NCBI GenBank assembly: GCA_003290165.1
Contig: QNQO01000450.1
Coordinates: 736,246 to 800,245, forward strand
Source: Berberis thunbergii
Lineage: Eukaryota > Streptophyta > Magnoliopsida > Ranunculales > Berberidaceae
Direction of reading: 5' to 3'
Length of the DNA stretch: 64,000 nt
The notes below the pieces were generated by a model that made no database searches, was not told the DNA's origin, and saw nothing but the letters and a program-made list of their open reading frames with translations. A program made the position numbers and the translations under genes. Positions 20,475-32,120 of this stretch are shown piece after piece (position 1 is the stretch's first letter; every line of letters starts with the position of its first letter).

Positions 20475-21755
20475 ATGGCGAAAAAGCGAAAGGTAGACGA
20501 TGAAGAGCCCTCAAACCCCGATCCCAACTCAAACGTTTCCACAAACGGCGACTCATCCGATTCCGACTCACCATCCGAAGAACTCACAAAGATCCTCGAA
20601 CCCTTCACGAAGGACCAACTCATCAACCTTCTACGCACCGCGGCTTCAAACGACCCCAAAACCCTCGAAGAGATCCACCGAGTCGCGGACCTCGAGCCTT
20701 CGCACCGCAAGCTTTTCGTCCATGGACTCGGCTGGGAGACCACCACCGAAATCCTGCGCGAGTTCTTCTCCCAGTACGGGGAGATCGAAGACTGTAAGGT
20801 GGTGGCTGATAAGTCAACAGGGAAGTCGAAAGGGTACGGTTTCTTGTTGTTTAAACATCGAAAGAGCGCGCAGAAGGCGCTCAAAGAACCCAGAAGAAGA
20901 TTGAGAGTAGAATGACTGCTTGCCAGCTTGCGTCTGCTGGGCCGGTTAATCTCCCCAACTTTGGTTCGCAGCAGGAGAATGTGATGATGAGGAAGATTTA
21001 TGTGGGGAATGTTCATTCGGGGATTGCTGGAGATAGGTTGCGCGACTTCTTTTCCAAGTTTGGGGAAATTGAGGAAGGGCCCTTAGGGTTTGATAAGCAG
21101 ACTGGGAAGCCGAAAGGGTATGCCTTGTTTATTTATAAGACCATCGAGGGGGTGAAGAAGGTGTTGGAGGAACCGAGTAAGATCTTTGACGGGCATCAGT
21201 TTGTATTGCCAGAAGGCGAGTGAGAATCATAAGCAGAAGGGTGGGGGCAATGCTGCTAGTGGGAGTACAGGTGTAGCTGGCGGGGAATTTAATATATCTG
21301 GAGGAGGAGGTGGTGGTGGGTATAACGCAGGTGCTTTGGGTGGTGGTGGTGGTGGGTATAATGCAAATGCCGGGGCAATGGGAGCTACTCCTGGAATGTT
21401 TGGGCAAGGATTTATGGGTGGGGCGCAGCAATTTGGTCAAGGTGTGCAGCCGATTCAAGCGGCTCTTGCTGTATTGGCTGCTGCTGGGCAGAATCCAGCT
21501 GCATTCGGAGTGCCGCCTGCAGTTGTTGCGTCGTTGAACCCGGCTCTGGCAGCTGTTATGAATGCTGGGCAACCTGCAGTAGGATCAGTGGGAATGCAAC
21601 AGACATCTCCGGGTTTTGGAATGACAAACCCTGGTTATCAGAATCCACCTGCTCATCATGGTAACAATTCATATCAAGGTGGGGCAACAGGACAAGGCTC
21701 TGGTCCTAGGCCATATTCTGCAATGGGACAAATGGGAGGATATTCGGCTCGCTAG
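20475..21755 (+). pseudogene. UBA2-like two-RRM RNA-binding protein, two single-base shifts
   Basis: It resembles plant UBP1-associated protein 2 (UBA2a/b/c), nuclear hnRNP-like proteins that bind mRNA 3' regions and act in stress and ABA responses. The first frame (20475-20915) has a basic start MAKKRK, an acidic stretch, the family motif ILEPFTKDQLINLLRTAA, and RRM1 from about residue 79 (RNP2 KLFVHGLGW, RNP1 KGYGFLLF). At 20889-20891 a C seems lost from a C run. RRM2 (KIYVGNVH, KGYALFIY) then continues in the next frame until 21200-21202, where an extra T restores the first frame for QKASENHKQKGG and the Gly/Asn-rich C-terminus to 21755. The two shifts compensate, and everything else is intact. 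Either this is a young pseudogene or these are homopolymer assembly errors. The stop TAG is followed by GTACTA, a possible 3'UTR intron donor. Confidence 0.85.
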
Positions 21756-22140
21756 GTACTAAACTTTTTTGCTTAGGTTAGGTTTTATGCGATTTTAAAG
21801 ATTTTGAATCAATATTTTCTTCCAACGTTTTTTTAAAATTATTTCAATTGATTTCTGATCAGATTTTTACTCTGTTTTTTAGTTTGATAATTCGGACGAT
21901 GGTTATTCGTGTCACTTTAAAGAAAGGACGGCTTTTGGGCAATTGGAGCTTGGGGGATGACGTGCTCTGATGCATTGATTATTTGGAAATGGACCCCTAT
22001 GTGGTTTTGATGTTTTCTATCTTATGGATGTATTCGGTTTTGTTTTCTTTGTAGTTTTGCCGGGCTCTTGTAATGAATGAACTAAAGTTCTTTGAATAAC
22101 TAGTTTTGATCATGAGTTGTATTTGGGAATATATTATAAG
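21756..22140 (+). other. Probable 3' UTR of the UBA2-like gene
   Basis: T-rich sequence typical of a plant 3' UTR or UTR intron. A fairly complex stretch at about 21890-22110 (GGTTATTCGTGTCACTTTAA, TTGTAATGAATGAACTAAAG) could be the terminal exon. The polyadenylation site is not certain. Confidence 0.35.
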
Positions 22141-24539
22141 TGACTTCAGCGAAGCTTTCTGAATATTTACTTGTGCCTTGTTTTAGAGTGTTCCCAAATC
22201 CTAACTGAGAAAGGATGCTATTTTTAGCATTACTCTTTGAGTTAATTTTTTGTATCTTTCGCATTTGACGCCTTTCGTATTAGTACAGTTTCTACAAATG
22301 ACAGCTCATTTAGTTTCTTGATGTCATTTGTGATTCTTGATTGAGATGTGCATGGTCCTCATATTTCTCATTCACCAGTTTTCTTCACTTTGGCAACACT
22401 GAATAGGGAAAGTCGTCAACGGTGGTTCACGCTTGCATCATCCACCCCTTGCTATGGTCTTGTAGAGTTGCTAAGATGACAGACCATGTCTTCACAATGA
22501 TTGAAAAAATTGTAAAGTAGACTGAAATTTTGATCGTGTGGTTCTGTGTTTGGAAGGGAATGTCAAGGCTCTTCTACCTTTACATGGTAAGTCTATTTCA
22601 ACTACCTTGTTCATGCTCATTGATAATGTTTTTTTGCATGCTTTTGACTGGATTGCCAGGTGCAGATGCATTCCTTGTGTTTTTGTCTGGTTAGTTTTCT
22701 CAGGATTTTCAAAAAATAGAGTATTCGGGCCAAATTCGTGGTTGGGTTGATTGCATAGTCTTCGTAAGTATTGGTTTATCTCAGTGAGGATTATTCAGGT
22801 TGGTATTGTCAAATCCTGTATGTTTGGGAATGCTACACATCTTTCTTTCATTCTTTGATGTACTTACTGAATTAAAAAAAATTGAGTCTTTCATTTTTTT
22901 TTAATTCATATTTTAGGGTTTTTTTTCCTTCCCGAATGATATTTTGACATGGAACATCATTTAGCTTGGCATTAGTTTATTATTTTGGTAGACTAGATCC
23001 CAAGTTTCCCCTGCCTAAATAAAATAAATCACATGAAGCATGGACACAAAACAATGCTAATAAGCAGCAAAACTTTGATAGGGCCAATTTGGGAAGATGG
23101 AGGTTGGTTCTTTGTGGAATGACACAAAATAATGCTTTCAATTACAATATCAAGAATGAGCAGCAAAACTTTGATAGGCCAATTTGGGATGATAGAGCAA
23201 TTGAGGTGGGAAGATGAGAGTCACGAGAAAGAGGGTTCTTTTGTCGCTCATTATTGAGCAAAACCAGAACATTCTCTTAAAAGAAATCAGAGGGAAGCTG
23301 TTTTATTCATCTATGAGTATCTCATGAGAGAGGAAAGTGGATGGAAACCTTTCAGTTGGGGATTGCTTCATGCATGAGAGACATTATTAGGCCAAGTCAC
23401 CGATTGTAGTCATGTCGGCTGGGCAAGGGCTTTTGTCTTCTCAAGGGAAAAAAATGATGGATGAAGAAAATTAGTGTGATTTATGTACTGAAGAAAATCT
23501 GGATCGTTTTGAGGTGGGTATTCACTGCCACAGAGTTGAATAAGGCCAGGGCAATGAAATTTGAGGTTGAGACACCTACCTTTCAAGGGCTTTGCTGGGG
23601 AGGACTTGTTGGTGAATAGTGAAGCCCTAACTGATGTCATATATCAATATCTATTTCTGATCCCAATAATATTGAGTGCACGATGTGGAATGCTTTCCAC
23701 AAAAGTTGAATCCATCTTTACATCACACGGTTCTTTTGAATGATTGACATAGAAGTGGATGGTAGAATTGATAGACTCATTTTGGAAAGGAGGTTTCAAG
23801 GCTTTAGATTATGTCATAATGGTGAAAATCATGTGTTGTTGTCTCCCTTTTCAAATTATTTCTCTAGAAGGGGTAACAAGTGAGGTTAACTTGGGTCCAT
23901 CGAATGACTAGCTTGATGATTTCTAAAATTCTTTGAAAAGTAAGAGACACAAACTAATGGAACTTTGAGCATTTGTAATGATAGACACCATAAATTGGTG
24001 TCCCAATTTGAGTACACATGACAAGTATCATAGGTACCATTAAGGTTATGAGTTTGAAACAACAACCTACAAGGAGTTTAAAATGAAAGCAAGGAACTAA
24101 AATTATTACTTAAAACTTAAAAAGTTAAGGTTAAAAGGCTGATCTTAAAAGGTTAAAATAAAATTTGGAAATAACAAAAAGCGAAATAATGATCTTCATT
24201 ATTCTAGATGAGTAAACACACTCGAAAGAGTGTGCGGACCACACCAACTTCATCACTGATGACAAGGTAGAATATGTTCAAAATTTTAAGACCAATTCGC
24301 ACTTTGTTTGTTTGGTTTGGTGCCTGCTCTTAAGATTAGTTTGGCAAACCTTGGAATAACTATGCATGGGTTCCTAACCAGAGACTGCTTTCTTGGACTA
24401 AACATTGATTTAATTTCGATTACCTAGGGACTACTTTCCGGTGTTGGAAATGATAAGTAGGAAACATACTTCTTGAACAACTAAATCTTTACGAGGTTGG
24501 GAGGCTTATACTGAAAAAGTGGCTTGACCGAATGTCAGT
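22141..24539. other. No gene recognised
   Basis: No long frames. A partial local repeat of CAGCAAAACTTTGATAGG lies at 23067 and 23161. The sequence from about 23000 may be the older upstream part of the LINE relic that follows, but no RT motif can be read. Confidence 0.35.
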
Positions 24540-25460
24540 TTACCTTGTGTTCCTTTTCCATGACTAAACCCTCCTTGAATAAATATGAGAAGTTTTCTTT
24601 GGAGAGGGTGGGGGACAAGGGGCTATACTGTGCTATGGGATATTGTGTCCTGCCATAAGGAGTTTGGAGGATTGAGAAAGCCCAAAATCATGAATGTTGC
24701 TTTAAGTGCGTTTGTGGCAGTATGTTCAAGACCCTGAAAGCATTTGGAAAAAGGTGATCCAAGAAATATGGGTAAGGGGTGGTGCTGCTTGGCTTTCTCT
24801 TCATCCAAACCTTGACTTGTTGGTTGCCCTTACCTAATTGACCAAAAGAGGTTGGCTTTACCCTGGGGTGATAGGGGACAAGATCAAATTTTGGTATGAT
24901 AGACTATACCATGGAGTTGTGTTTTTTTAAGTTTGTTTGGAAAAAGGATGGATCTGTGGCTTAGACTGTACTCATTATAGGATGGGTGTGGGTTGGACTC
25001 TCTACTTTAGGAGAATTCTAAATAGGAGAGCTACTGTGGCTTAGACTGTACGAATTATAGGATGGGTGTGGGTTGGACTCTCTACTTTAGGAGAATTCTA
25101 AATAGGAGAGCTCTGGATGAACCCGAAGCTGGTGAGGCTGGATAACTTTTTATATTTTTTTTACATTCATAAGTATTAAGCAATGACGAGTAACTAGGAG
25201 ATTTGAGGTGGGTATTTTATGTATCATCTTTTGACAGTGTATGTTTTATCTCTATCATATTCTGACAGTGTATGTTGTTGGTGGTGCAAAGTAGTTCCAT
25301 GCAAGATTTGTTTCTTTGCTTGGGAGGCCCAGCTGGCAACAAAAAGTGTTTGGAAGAAGTGGTATGAGTATTAATATACTCCGATTTCTCATTGGAGATG
25401 GATTTTGAGTTTGGAAGGGCAGCTATGGTGGGAGAAACTTGAGCATAAGGCGGTGGCGTG
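24540..25460 (+). pseudogene. L1-type LINE relic (end of reverse transcriptase ORF)
   Basis: Interrupted plus-strand frames read YTVLWDIVSCHKEFGGLRKP (24630-24690), IGDKIKFWYDRLYHG (24872-24916) and CKVVPCKICFFAWEAQLA (25287-25340). This is the usual series after the RT domain of plant L1 LINEs, ending in the zf-RVT domain. Many stops and an 80-bp tandem duplication show long decay. Confidence 0.6.
24961..25113. repeat. 80-bp tandem duplication inside LINE relic
   Basis: TTAGACTGTA at 24961 and again at 25041 begin two almost identical units that share GGATGGGTGTGGGTTGGACT and GGAGAATTCTAAATAGGAGA. Only a few bases differ. Confidence 0.85.
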
Positions 25461-25762
25461 GTAGACAGGTTCCAGATGTAAGGATTTGCATCTTGTGTCT
25501 GGAGAAGATGGCTCCAGTTGACAGGTTGCAGATCAGGTAGATGAGGGTAGAATAGGAATTTCGCAACAGACTATATGAGCCATTGATGGAGGCATTTTGC
25601 AATGTGTATCATGGGGCTGGGGTAGGTAGTTACTGGCACATATTGCAGGGTAGATGTTAGATGTCAGGGAGGTACACCATGTTTGTAAACAGAGCCATGA
25701 GGCGGTGTGGCTAGGAATGGCACATATCCTAGTTCTTGAAGTGGCTAGAAATGGGACATAAT

Positions 25763-26304
25763 CAAGTTAAACCTCTATAAATTAATAGCCGTAGGACCAA
25801 TGAAAATCTACTAATTTAGCGAATATTAAATAATTAATAAATTAACAACTTTTGAATTAATCGATTAATTAATAATTTATCAAGGTGTTCCTTATTTTCT
25901 TAAATATTGTACATTTGTATTTAGTTTATCGTTTTACGAACTAACAATACTATGTATTTGTGTAACCAAGTAAAATTCATGAATCTACTTATTTTATTTT
26001 TTCTAAAAGTAGATTGTTCAATGTACTACATTATTCCATTTTATGAACATTTAATAAAGCAAAACTGTATTTAAATTAAAAAAAGCAATAGTAACACAAC
26101 ACATGCATACAATGATTTCTCATCGTATAAGCACTACGTATTAGGAAATTATTAACTTATATATTATGTAGGACCAATACTAATTTTTTTAATGTATTAT
26201 TTTATAAATTTAGCGAATTGTTACTTTAGCACGCTATCCCCAAGTCACAACCAGTCAAAAATATTACTTAACCGAGGTTATTAATTTATTGAGGTTCTAC
26301 TTTA
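25763..26304. mobile_element. Mariner-like non-autonomous element
   Basis: Terminal inverted repeats AGTTAAACCTCTATAAATTA (from 25765) and TTAATTTATTGAGGTTCTAC (to about 26300) match the CAGTAAAACCTCTATAAATT type end of plant mariner-like elements. The interior is very AT-rich, with paired motifs GGACCAAT and TTTAGCGAA near both ends, and has no transposase. Confidence 0.55.
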
Positions 26305-27021
26305 TAATACAAAATCTAAGATGGTTTTGACTTGGATGATGGGGACGGTGTGGAACAAGGAATTTGTTTCCGCAAAACTTCATTTTTTTTATTACAAAAA
26401 GAAAAAGGGCGAAAGGCGAAGTTACAATTTTTTTTCCATGGTTTTTTTTTCGAATGTTTTCGTAAATTTCGTTTTTCACCAAAAAAAATAGCAACAACTA
26501 AAATTTCAGATTTTCGATTGGTCTTCCTCTCCGATATTTGATCGACCGACATCTAAATTATTCAATGCAATGCTCTACTCGGCTCTGATCTTTGGAAAGC
26601 TTTCTTATCAAATTAGTGCTCTGCTCAGCTCCAATCTCTGCTCTTTGATCAACCCGCTTGGCTAAATCGATCAACCAATCTTCCTCTCTGCTTGGCACAA
26701 TCTATCTCTGGGTCTGATCTGTTCTCAATCCTCTCTTTGCCTTGCCTTCCGTTATCATTCTTTTTCAAATAATATCATCAAACCCATTATATGCATAGAG
26801 AAGAGCCTTTTGTTTAGCTTTGTTAAAGATAATACAACTCATTTCAACTCAACTCATTTCAACTCAACTCATCACAATCGTCTTCATTTGATGATCTTTT
26901 CTTGTCTCTCTAGACTCTACCACCAACCAACCATCAATCCATTTCTAGAAGGCTCAGTGCCTCTCTTTTTATTTATTTCTTTGAGGTATGTTTTAATTCA
27001 TTTCATTTGTGGATCAATGAA
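26305..27021. other. No gene recognised
   Basis: Includes a T/A-rich stretch and short direct repeats of ACTCATTTCA near 26837-26870. I see no motif. Confidence 0.35.
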
Positions 27022-27029
27022 TTGTGGAG

Positions 27030-27903
27030 TAGGGGTGGGCACAAGACCGGTTGGACCCCATCCTTATCCCATTCCATTCATTCGGGATCGGAACAGCATA
27101 GACATCATCCCGACCTCGTCCCATCCCAAACAGGTTCGGGACAGGACGGGATCAACATGTTCCATCTGCTGATCAAGTATTTTGAAAATCTAATAGGGAT
27201 AAATTACAGCTGTAACTGTGTTTATCTGCTGTTCATAGTACTGTATTTTCTTAATGGGGGTTAAATACACTAAACAACCATTATGAAAGTTTCATTATGG
27301 TAATTTAAGGTTTCTTTTATCTATATATTATTTGTTAATGGTATCGAGGTAATCAGTCTGGATTTGTATAGGGAAAAATCAAATATATCAGTCTGGATCA
27401 TATATATATAATTCTGGATCAATTATATATATCAGTCTGGATTTGTATATATATATCGGTCTGGATTTGTATATATATCAGTCCGGATCATTTATATGTA
27501 TCAGTCTGGATTTGTATAGAGAAAAATCAAATATATCAGTCTGGATCATTTATATATGATGTGAAAGCTTCTTTTCCATGGAAATGAAACTGTTTGGGCA
27601 ATATCTAACAACTCTCTTGACATATCTGTTGGATGACAGACAATATAGCAAGAAAGTTAGTGGGAGAGAAAAAAGAAGAAAAGGCAAGCAAAAGGTGTTT
27701 TGCAAGTCAATAGAAATGCTAGTACTCTCATATAGTATTATATGTATCAATGTATGGCATAAACACCAAATATATGAAAATTATTAATAATAAATATTAA
27801 AAAATTAGTTTGGGATGGGACGGGACAAGATTGGTCAATTTCAATAAGACCCGAGAAAAATCAGGACGAGATCGAGATCGCGGGATTGGATGCCCACCCC
27901 CTA
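27030..27903. mobile_element. Second non-autonomous hAT element, same family
   Basis: Starts TAGGGGTGGGCA and ends TGCCCACCCCCTA, with the 8-bp duplication TTGTGGAG at 27022-27029 and 27904-27911. Its ends keep the GGGACGGGATC and CATCCCGACCTCGTCCCATC motifs of the 19021 copy. It is shorter (874 bp), with a different interior including a minisatellite. Confidence 0.92.
27350..27557. repeat. Minisatellite inside the hAT element
   Basis: About eight imperfect copies of ATATATCAGTCTGGATTTGT, with GGATCA variants, at 20-30 bp spacing. A 22-bp AGGGAAAAATCAAATAT-type segment is present twice. Confidence 0.8.
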
Positions 27904-27911
27904 TTGTGGAG

Positions 27912-29059
27912 GACTTACCATGATTGTCTGATTGGACAAATCTATGATGAAATGAAATCCATGTGTTTTTCTTCCATTCTAAATGGGGTTTGGGTGTTTG
28001 GTGAAAGAAGTGTTTGAAGTTTGATCTAATGATAAAGAATACGTAAATTCTAAATTAACCAAATTAAGTAGAACTTTACATAATCCAACCTCATCAGACT
28101 TTAGAATGGTGACATAAAGTGGGGTTTAAAAGAACATTTATATAGAAACTATATTAAAAATAATATTGAATCGAAATTTTGATATAGTAGATCTAAGAAT
28201 TTCAGTAATTATTAACTTGAAATTTATAGTTGTGTGAAATTTGTGATTATTTTGCCTATATTATTAACTATGTCATGAATTTAAGAGATGTTTGGTATTT
28301 AGGCTTCATTTATTGTGGTTAAAATGTTTATTTACTTGTATCTTATTTTATTCACATATTTCATTTATCTTTGAAATTTATTATATATATTTCATGTATC
28401 TTCGAAATTTTTACGTTTTTTCTTCACACGCCGAAATATTTCTCGAAATTTGTCTTTAAAATCAATTCAAAAACTGAAATCACAATCCTTGGTGTGGAGT
28501 AAGGTTCCTACTCAATTGTCAAGTGGTCAACATCAACATGTCAGACCCTTAAGGGACTTAAGTCCAAGGTGTTCAACATCAACATGTCAGACCCTTAAGG
28601 GACTTAAGTCCAAGCCCAGTAGATTTAGGCTTGATGGAGATTTCATATTATTGGGCCTCAAATTAAAGTTAGTAATATGATTATGTGGAACTGCTGATCC
28701 ATACCCCATTAGGCTTTCTTCTCCTCAAGCTCTGATAGACCTACAGAGCCTGATATGTCAATGAGTGTTTATCCTTTGAGGAGATGAGTTGTTTCAGGTA
28801 TTCCACGAGGTCTCGCATTTGGAGGTGAAGAATTATTCAGTACTATGTTGCTGTTTAGCAAAGATGTTGGTGGGTAGAGTTTTGGCGATTTTCTTCATGG
28901 TTTGATCGAAAGAAGGAAGACTAACCCTGATCAAGAGATTTTTAAGTAGTATCATTGTTTCTATGATTCCATTCTCATCCATGTTGGTGTCCATCAATAT
29001 GGAAATCAAAAAAAATTGTAGGATTGTTTTATTTATTTATCTTTTTATTTTGGTATGGT
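27912..29059. other. No gene recognised; one tandem duplication
   Basis: At 28527-28612 a 46-bp unit (ACATGTCAGACCCTTAAGGG plus ACTTAAGTCCAAG) is present twice in tandem. The rest is AT-rich with no recognisable coding sequence. Confidence 0.4.
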
Positions 29060-29535
29060 CTTATGAGCTCTATAAGCAAGCTAAGAGGTTGAGTAGTAAA
29101 ACAGTAGGGGAAGTTCAAAAGAAAGCATATGATGATCTGTATAATAGGTTAGGTACAAAGGAAAGGGAGAAAGATATCTTCAAGATAGCTAAAGTGAGAT
29201 AAGGAAATACTAGGGACTTAAGTCATGTTAAATGTGTTAAGCATGAGGATGGAAGAGATTCGCAGGATAAAACTATTTTAGATAGATGGAGGAATTGCTC
29301 TTGGAACCTACTCAATGGGACACATGTAGGGGAGTTAAACTTGGAGGGGTATGCTTTACAAAAAGAGATGCATCGCATGTTCCATCACAAAGTTTGTGCG
29401 AAAGAAATAAGAGAAGCTTTGAAAAGAATGAAGACAGTTGGACTGGATGAGATACCAATTGAAGCGTGGAAATGTCTGGGAGAAGTTGGGATTCAATGGC
29501 TAACTAGGCTCTTTAAGAGAATTTGGGTTGTGTTT
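29060..29535 (+). pseudogene. RTE-type LINE relic (linker before reverse transcriptase)
   Basis: Plus-strand frames read KKAYDDLYNRLGTKEREKDI (29124-29183), a stop at about 29200, then EIREALKRMKTVGLDEIPIE (29404-29463) and WKCLGEVGIQWLTRLF. This is the segment between endonuclease and RT of plant RTE LINEs. The palm motifs are absent, so the copy is truncated. Confidence 0.65.
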
Positions 29536-30649
29536 TAAGTGGGGTTCCATGTGTAGAGACGAGAGTGGCACAAGGTTAGCTTTAGCCAATAGGTCAGAGA
29601 ATCGGAGGCAGGAGGGCTCACGCTATTGGATGATGGTTTTGGACAAGAATCATCATGCCCTATCGTGTTTAGTGTGGAAAAGAAATGCCAGGATCTTTGG
29701 TCATTTGGAAAAAGATTTACGAACCACCTGATCCTGCAAATCACATCTATGATATAATGTGATTATCTCGATGGAATAGTGGGCAAAAGAAGGCTGAGTT
29801 TATAGTCAGTTAGAAGAACTGATGTATGTAATACTTGTGCATTGTTGAATTTCCTCAAGTGAATCTCTCTCATTGCAGACCCGTTTTATTATTTTATATA
29901 TCAATAAATCTGTTTGCCTTGCCCGGTCAGAAAAAAGAAAGAAAAAGACAATGAGGAACTTACAGTGCATTTCTTGGTCGATCATGGGCATCTTTTGACA
30001 TTGGAGTGAGCTCATCACTTACTCATGAAGGGATTCATGAGACACGATTTCATCTTCATGAGCATCCATCATAATTAGGGTATCATCTCATTAATGCCAC
30101 AAGGTAATTTGGAAATCGGCATTAGTGTTGCCTTCATTTATTTTCTCTTGAGAAAAGCTAAAACTGGTAGAGATGATTGCAAATTTGCAATGAAGGCAAA
30201 CTAGAAGGATTGACAAGCTCTGGGTTTGTCCATGTTTCACACAGGAAAAAATAGAGGAACCTGGCATGCCATATGGGAAGACATGGCCTTCATAATAATC
30301 ACTTGTTTCATGTGGCTTTATTAATTCTTAAAGTTCTTTTGTTGGTTTCCATAAGAAATTATTAATAAAGGGCTCTTGCGCTCGGAAAACCAAACAGGTC
30401 AAAGCTTAGACTACTACAGAGAAAAGCAGAGTGCCATTGGTTCGATGGAGAATTTGCATCTTGAGAGGCAAGTGCCTATCCATCTCCACGATTTCCCAAG
30501 TATCCCCAAGGTGGTACCTTCAGAAGCTTTGGCAAAGTCTTCATCCTTGTTTGTTCTCCAAATAGTTAATTGGCTAGGAGAGTACCATTTAACAATTTGC
30601 ACCTACACTCACATTTGATTTTTTTTTTCTTTCACGGGGGTTGGGTGGA
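29536..30649. other. No gene recognised
   Basis: Short frames on both strands (29528-29731 and 30376-30618) have no family motif. I cannot say more. Confidence 0.35.
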
Positions 30650-31370
30650 TCAGAGAAGGAAGCCTACTATTGAGTTTCGATACTAAGTTTTAGCTAAAGA
30701 TTTATTAGTGTATCCTGACCTTCATCACTATCAAAGAGAAACTCCCCACATCAGTTAACCCATTACCCTTCAATTTTGTTTACAAATCTATTTGGGGAGC
30801 TCGTGTGTCTCCTAGGGTAGATTCCTTTTTGTGGTCTCTGATTCTCAATAAGATCTTAAGACGATCTAAGAGAGAGAATTATAGTGAATGCTTGTCCTTT
30901 GGGTGTTGTCCAGTTGGGAAACCGTTGATCGTGTTTTCCTTCCATGTTGAATCACAAGTGTAGTGGGTGATGCCATTTAAGGCAAGATAGTTATTTTCTC
31001 TTGGAGAATTGAATCCATTACTTGTTTTGGAAGTATTTTTGGAGCCTTGAATATTTTGCTATTCTATGTAGCATTTGGTTGGAACACAATAGTAGAGCTT
31101 TCAAGGGGATATGTCATGACGTGAATTGAGTTGTATTTGATATCAAGAACTTCCTCTACTACTGGTGCAGGGTCTTTGAAGAGTTTAAAAGGGCCTCTTT
31201 TGAGGAATACGTACTCAATTGGAATATACTTCTATTCTTGTAAATGTGCTAGGAATTGTCTGCTTTTGTTGAATTTCAATTACTTGTTTCTGTGTTGTAG
31301 GCTAGTTCAACTTATCTTGTATCCTAGTTTTTGTTTCTGAATCAATTCATTGATGGATAAAAAAAAGCCA
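30650..31370 (+). pseudogene. L1-type LINE 3' end relic with A-rich tail
   Basis: Interrupted frames suggest the zf-RVT region (VDSFLWSLILNKILRRSKRE at about 30820-30880, then SIWLERNSRAFKG near 31070-31100). They are followed by a run GATAAAAAAAAG at 31354-31365 that could be the LINE tail. All frames have stops. Confidence 0.5.
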
Positions 31371-31869
31371 CATTTTGAAAAAGAGTATTTCAGGAAAAGA
31401 AAGGTCAAGTTTAGACATCAGTTTGAGAAGCCATTTGATTTGAAGTATCTAAGGACATCCATAAAAGTATTTTTGGAAAAGTACCAACACTTCTCAAAGA
31501 ACTCAATGGTGTAGCCATCTTATAATCAGAAAAGCATTATTTAAAATCCGTTAAATAGTTGCAACCATTTATTCTTTGACATCCGTTGGCAAACCGTTAT
31601 TAACAAATATCAGCATGAAGTTGCTTGAGGGGAGTTCCATCTATTCTTGGTCTTTAAACAACGTTAAATAAAGGGTAAGTGGCTTTGGAACATCTACTTA
31701 GAAATATATCAAAAAATTTCAATAAAAGAAATTATTCAAAAGTTATTGGTTAATGTTGATCCATATTAGAAAATTGTTTGATTGTCAGGTATCTTGAAAC
31801 TGTGGGTAGTTAGAACATCTCAAGGAGTGAAAACTGAAAAGTATAACGTAGATGTATCGTCTCCAAGTT
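31371..31869. other. No gene recognised
   Basis: AT-rich with no recognisable signal. Confidence 0.35.
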
Positions 31870-32120
31870 ACTGATTCTGGTGAAGCTTGTAGTTGGTTTT
31901 TGTCATGTCTCGAGTTCAAATCACTTCCCCTATTTCTATATCTATATATTTATTTATTCTAAGGTCAATATATATAATTCAATATTTGATAAAATGTCGA
32001 ATTGTTTCTATAAACAATTAAAATAAAAAGATAAAACATGTAGAAGTAGGTTTCGTGATTCGAACTCAAGGCCTGACCAAAACCAGTTACTAATTGTACC
32101 AACAGAGAGAATATACATGT
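31870..32120. repeat. Convergent SINE-like inverted repeat
   Basis: The left arm TTGTCATGTCTCGAGTTCAA (31900) is the inverted partner of the right arm, whose complement reads TTGGTCAGGCCTTGAGTTCG. Both contain a B-box-like GAGTTCRAATC and are preceded by TAGTTGG- or TAGTAACTGG-like A-box sequence. They look like two tRNA-derived SINE pieces facing each other across about 90 bp of AT-rich DNA. Confidence 0.4.
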
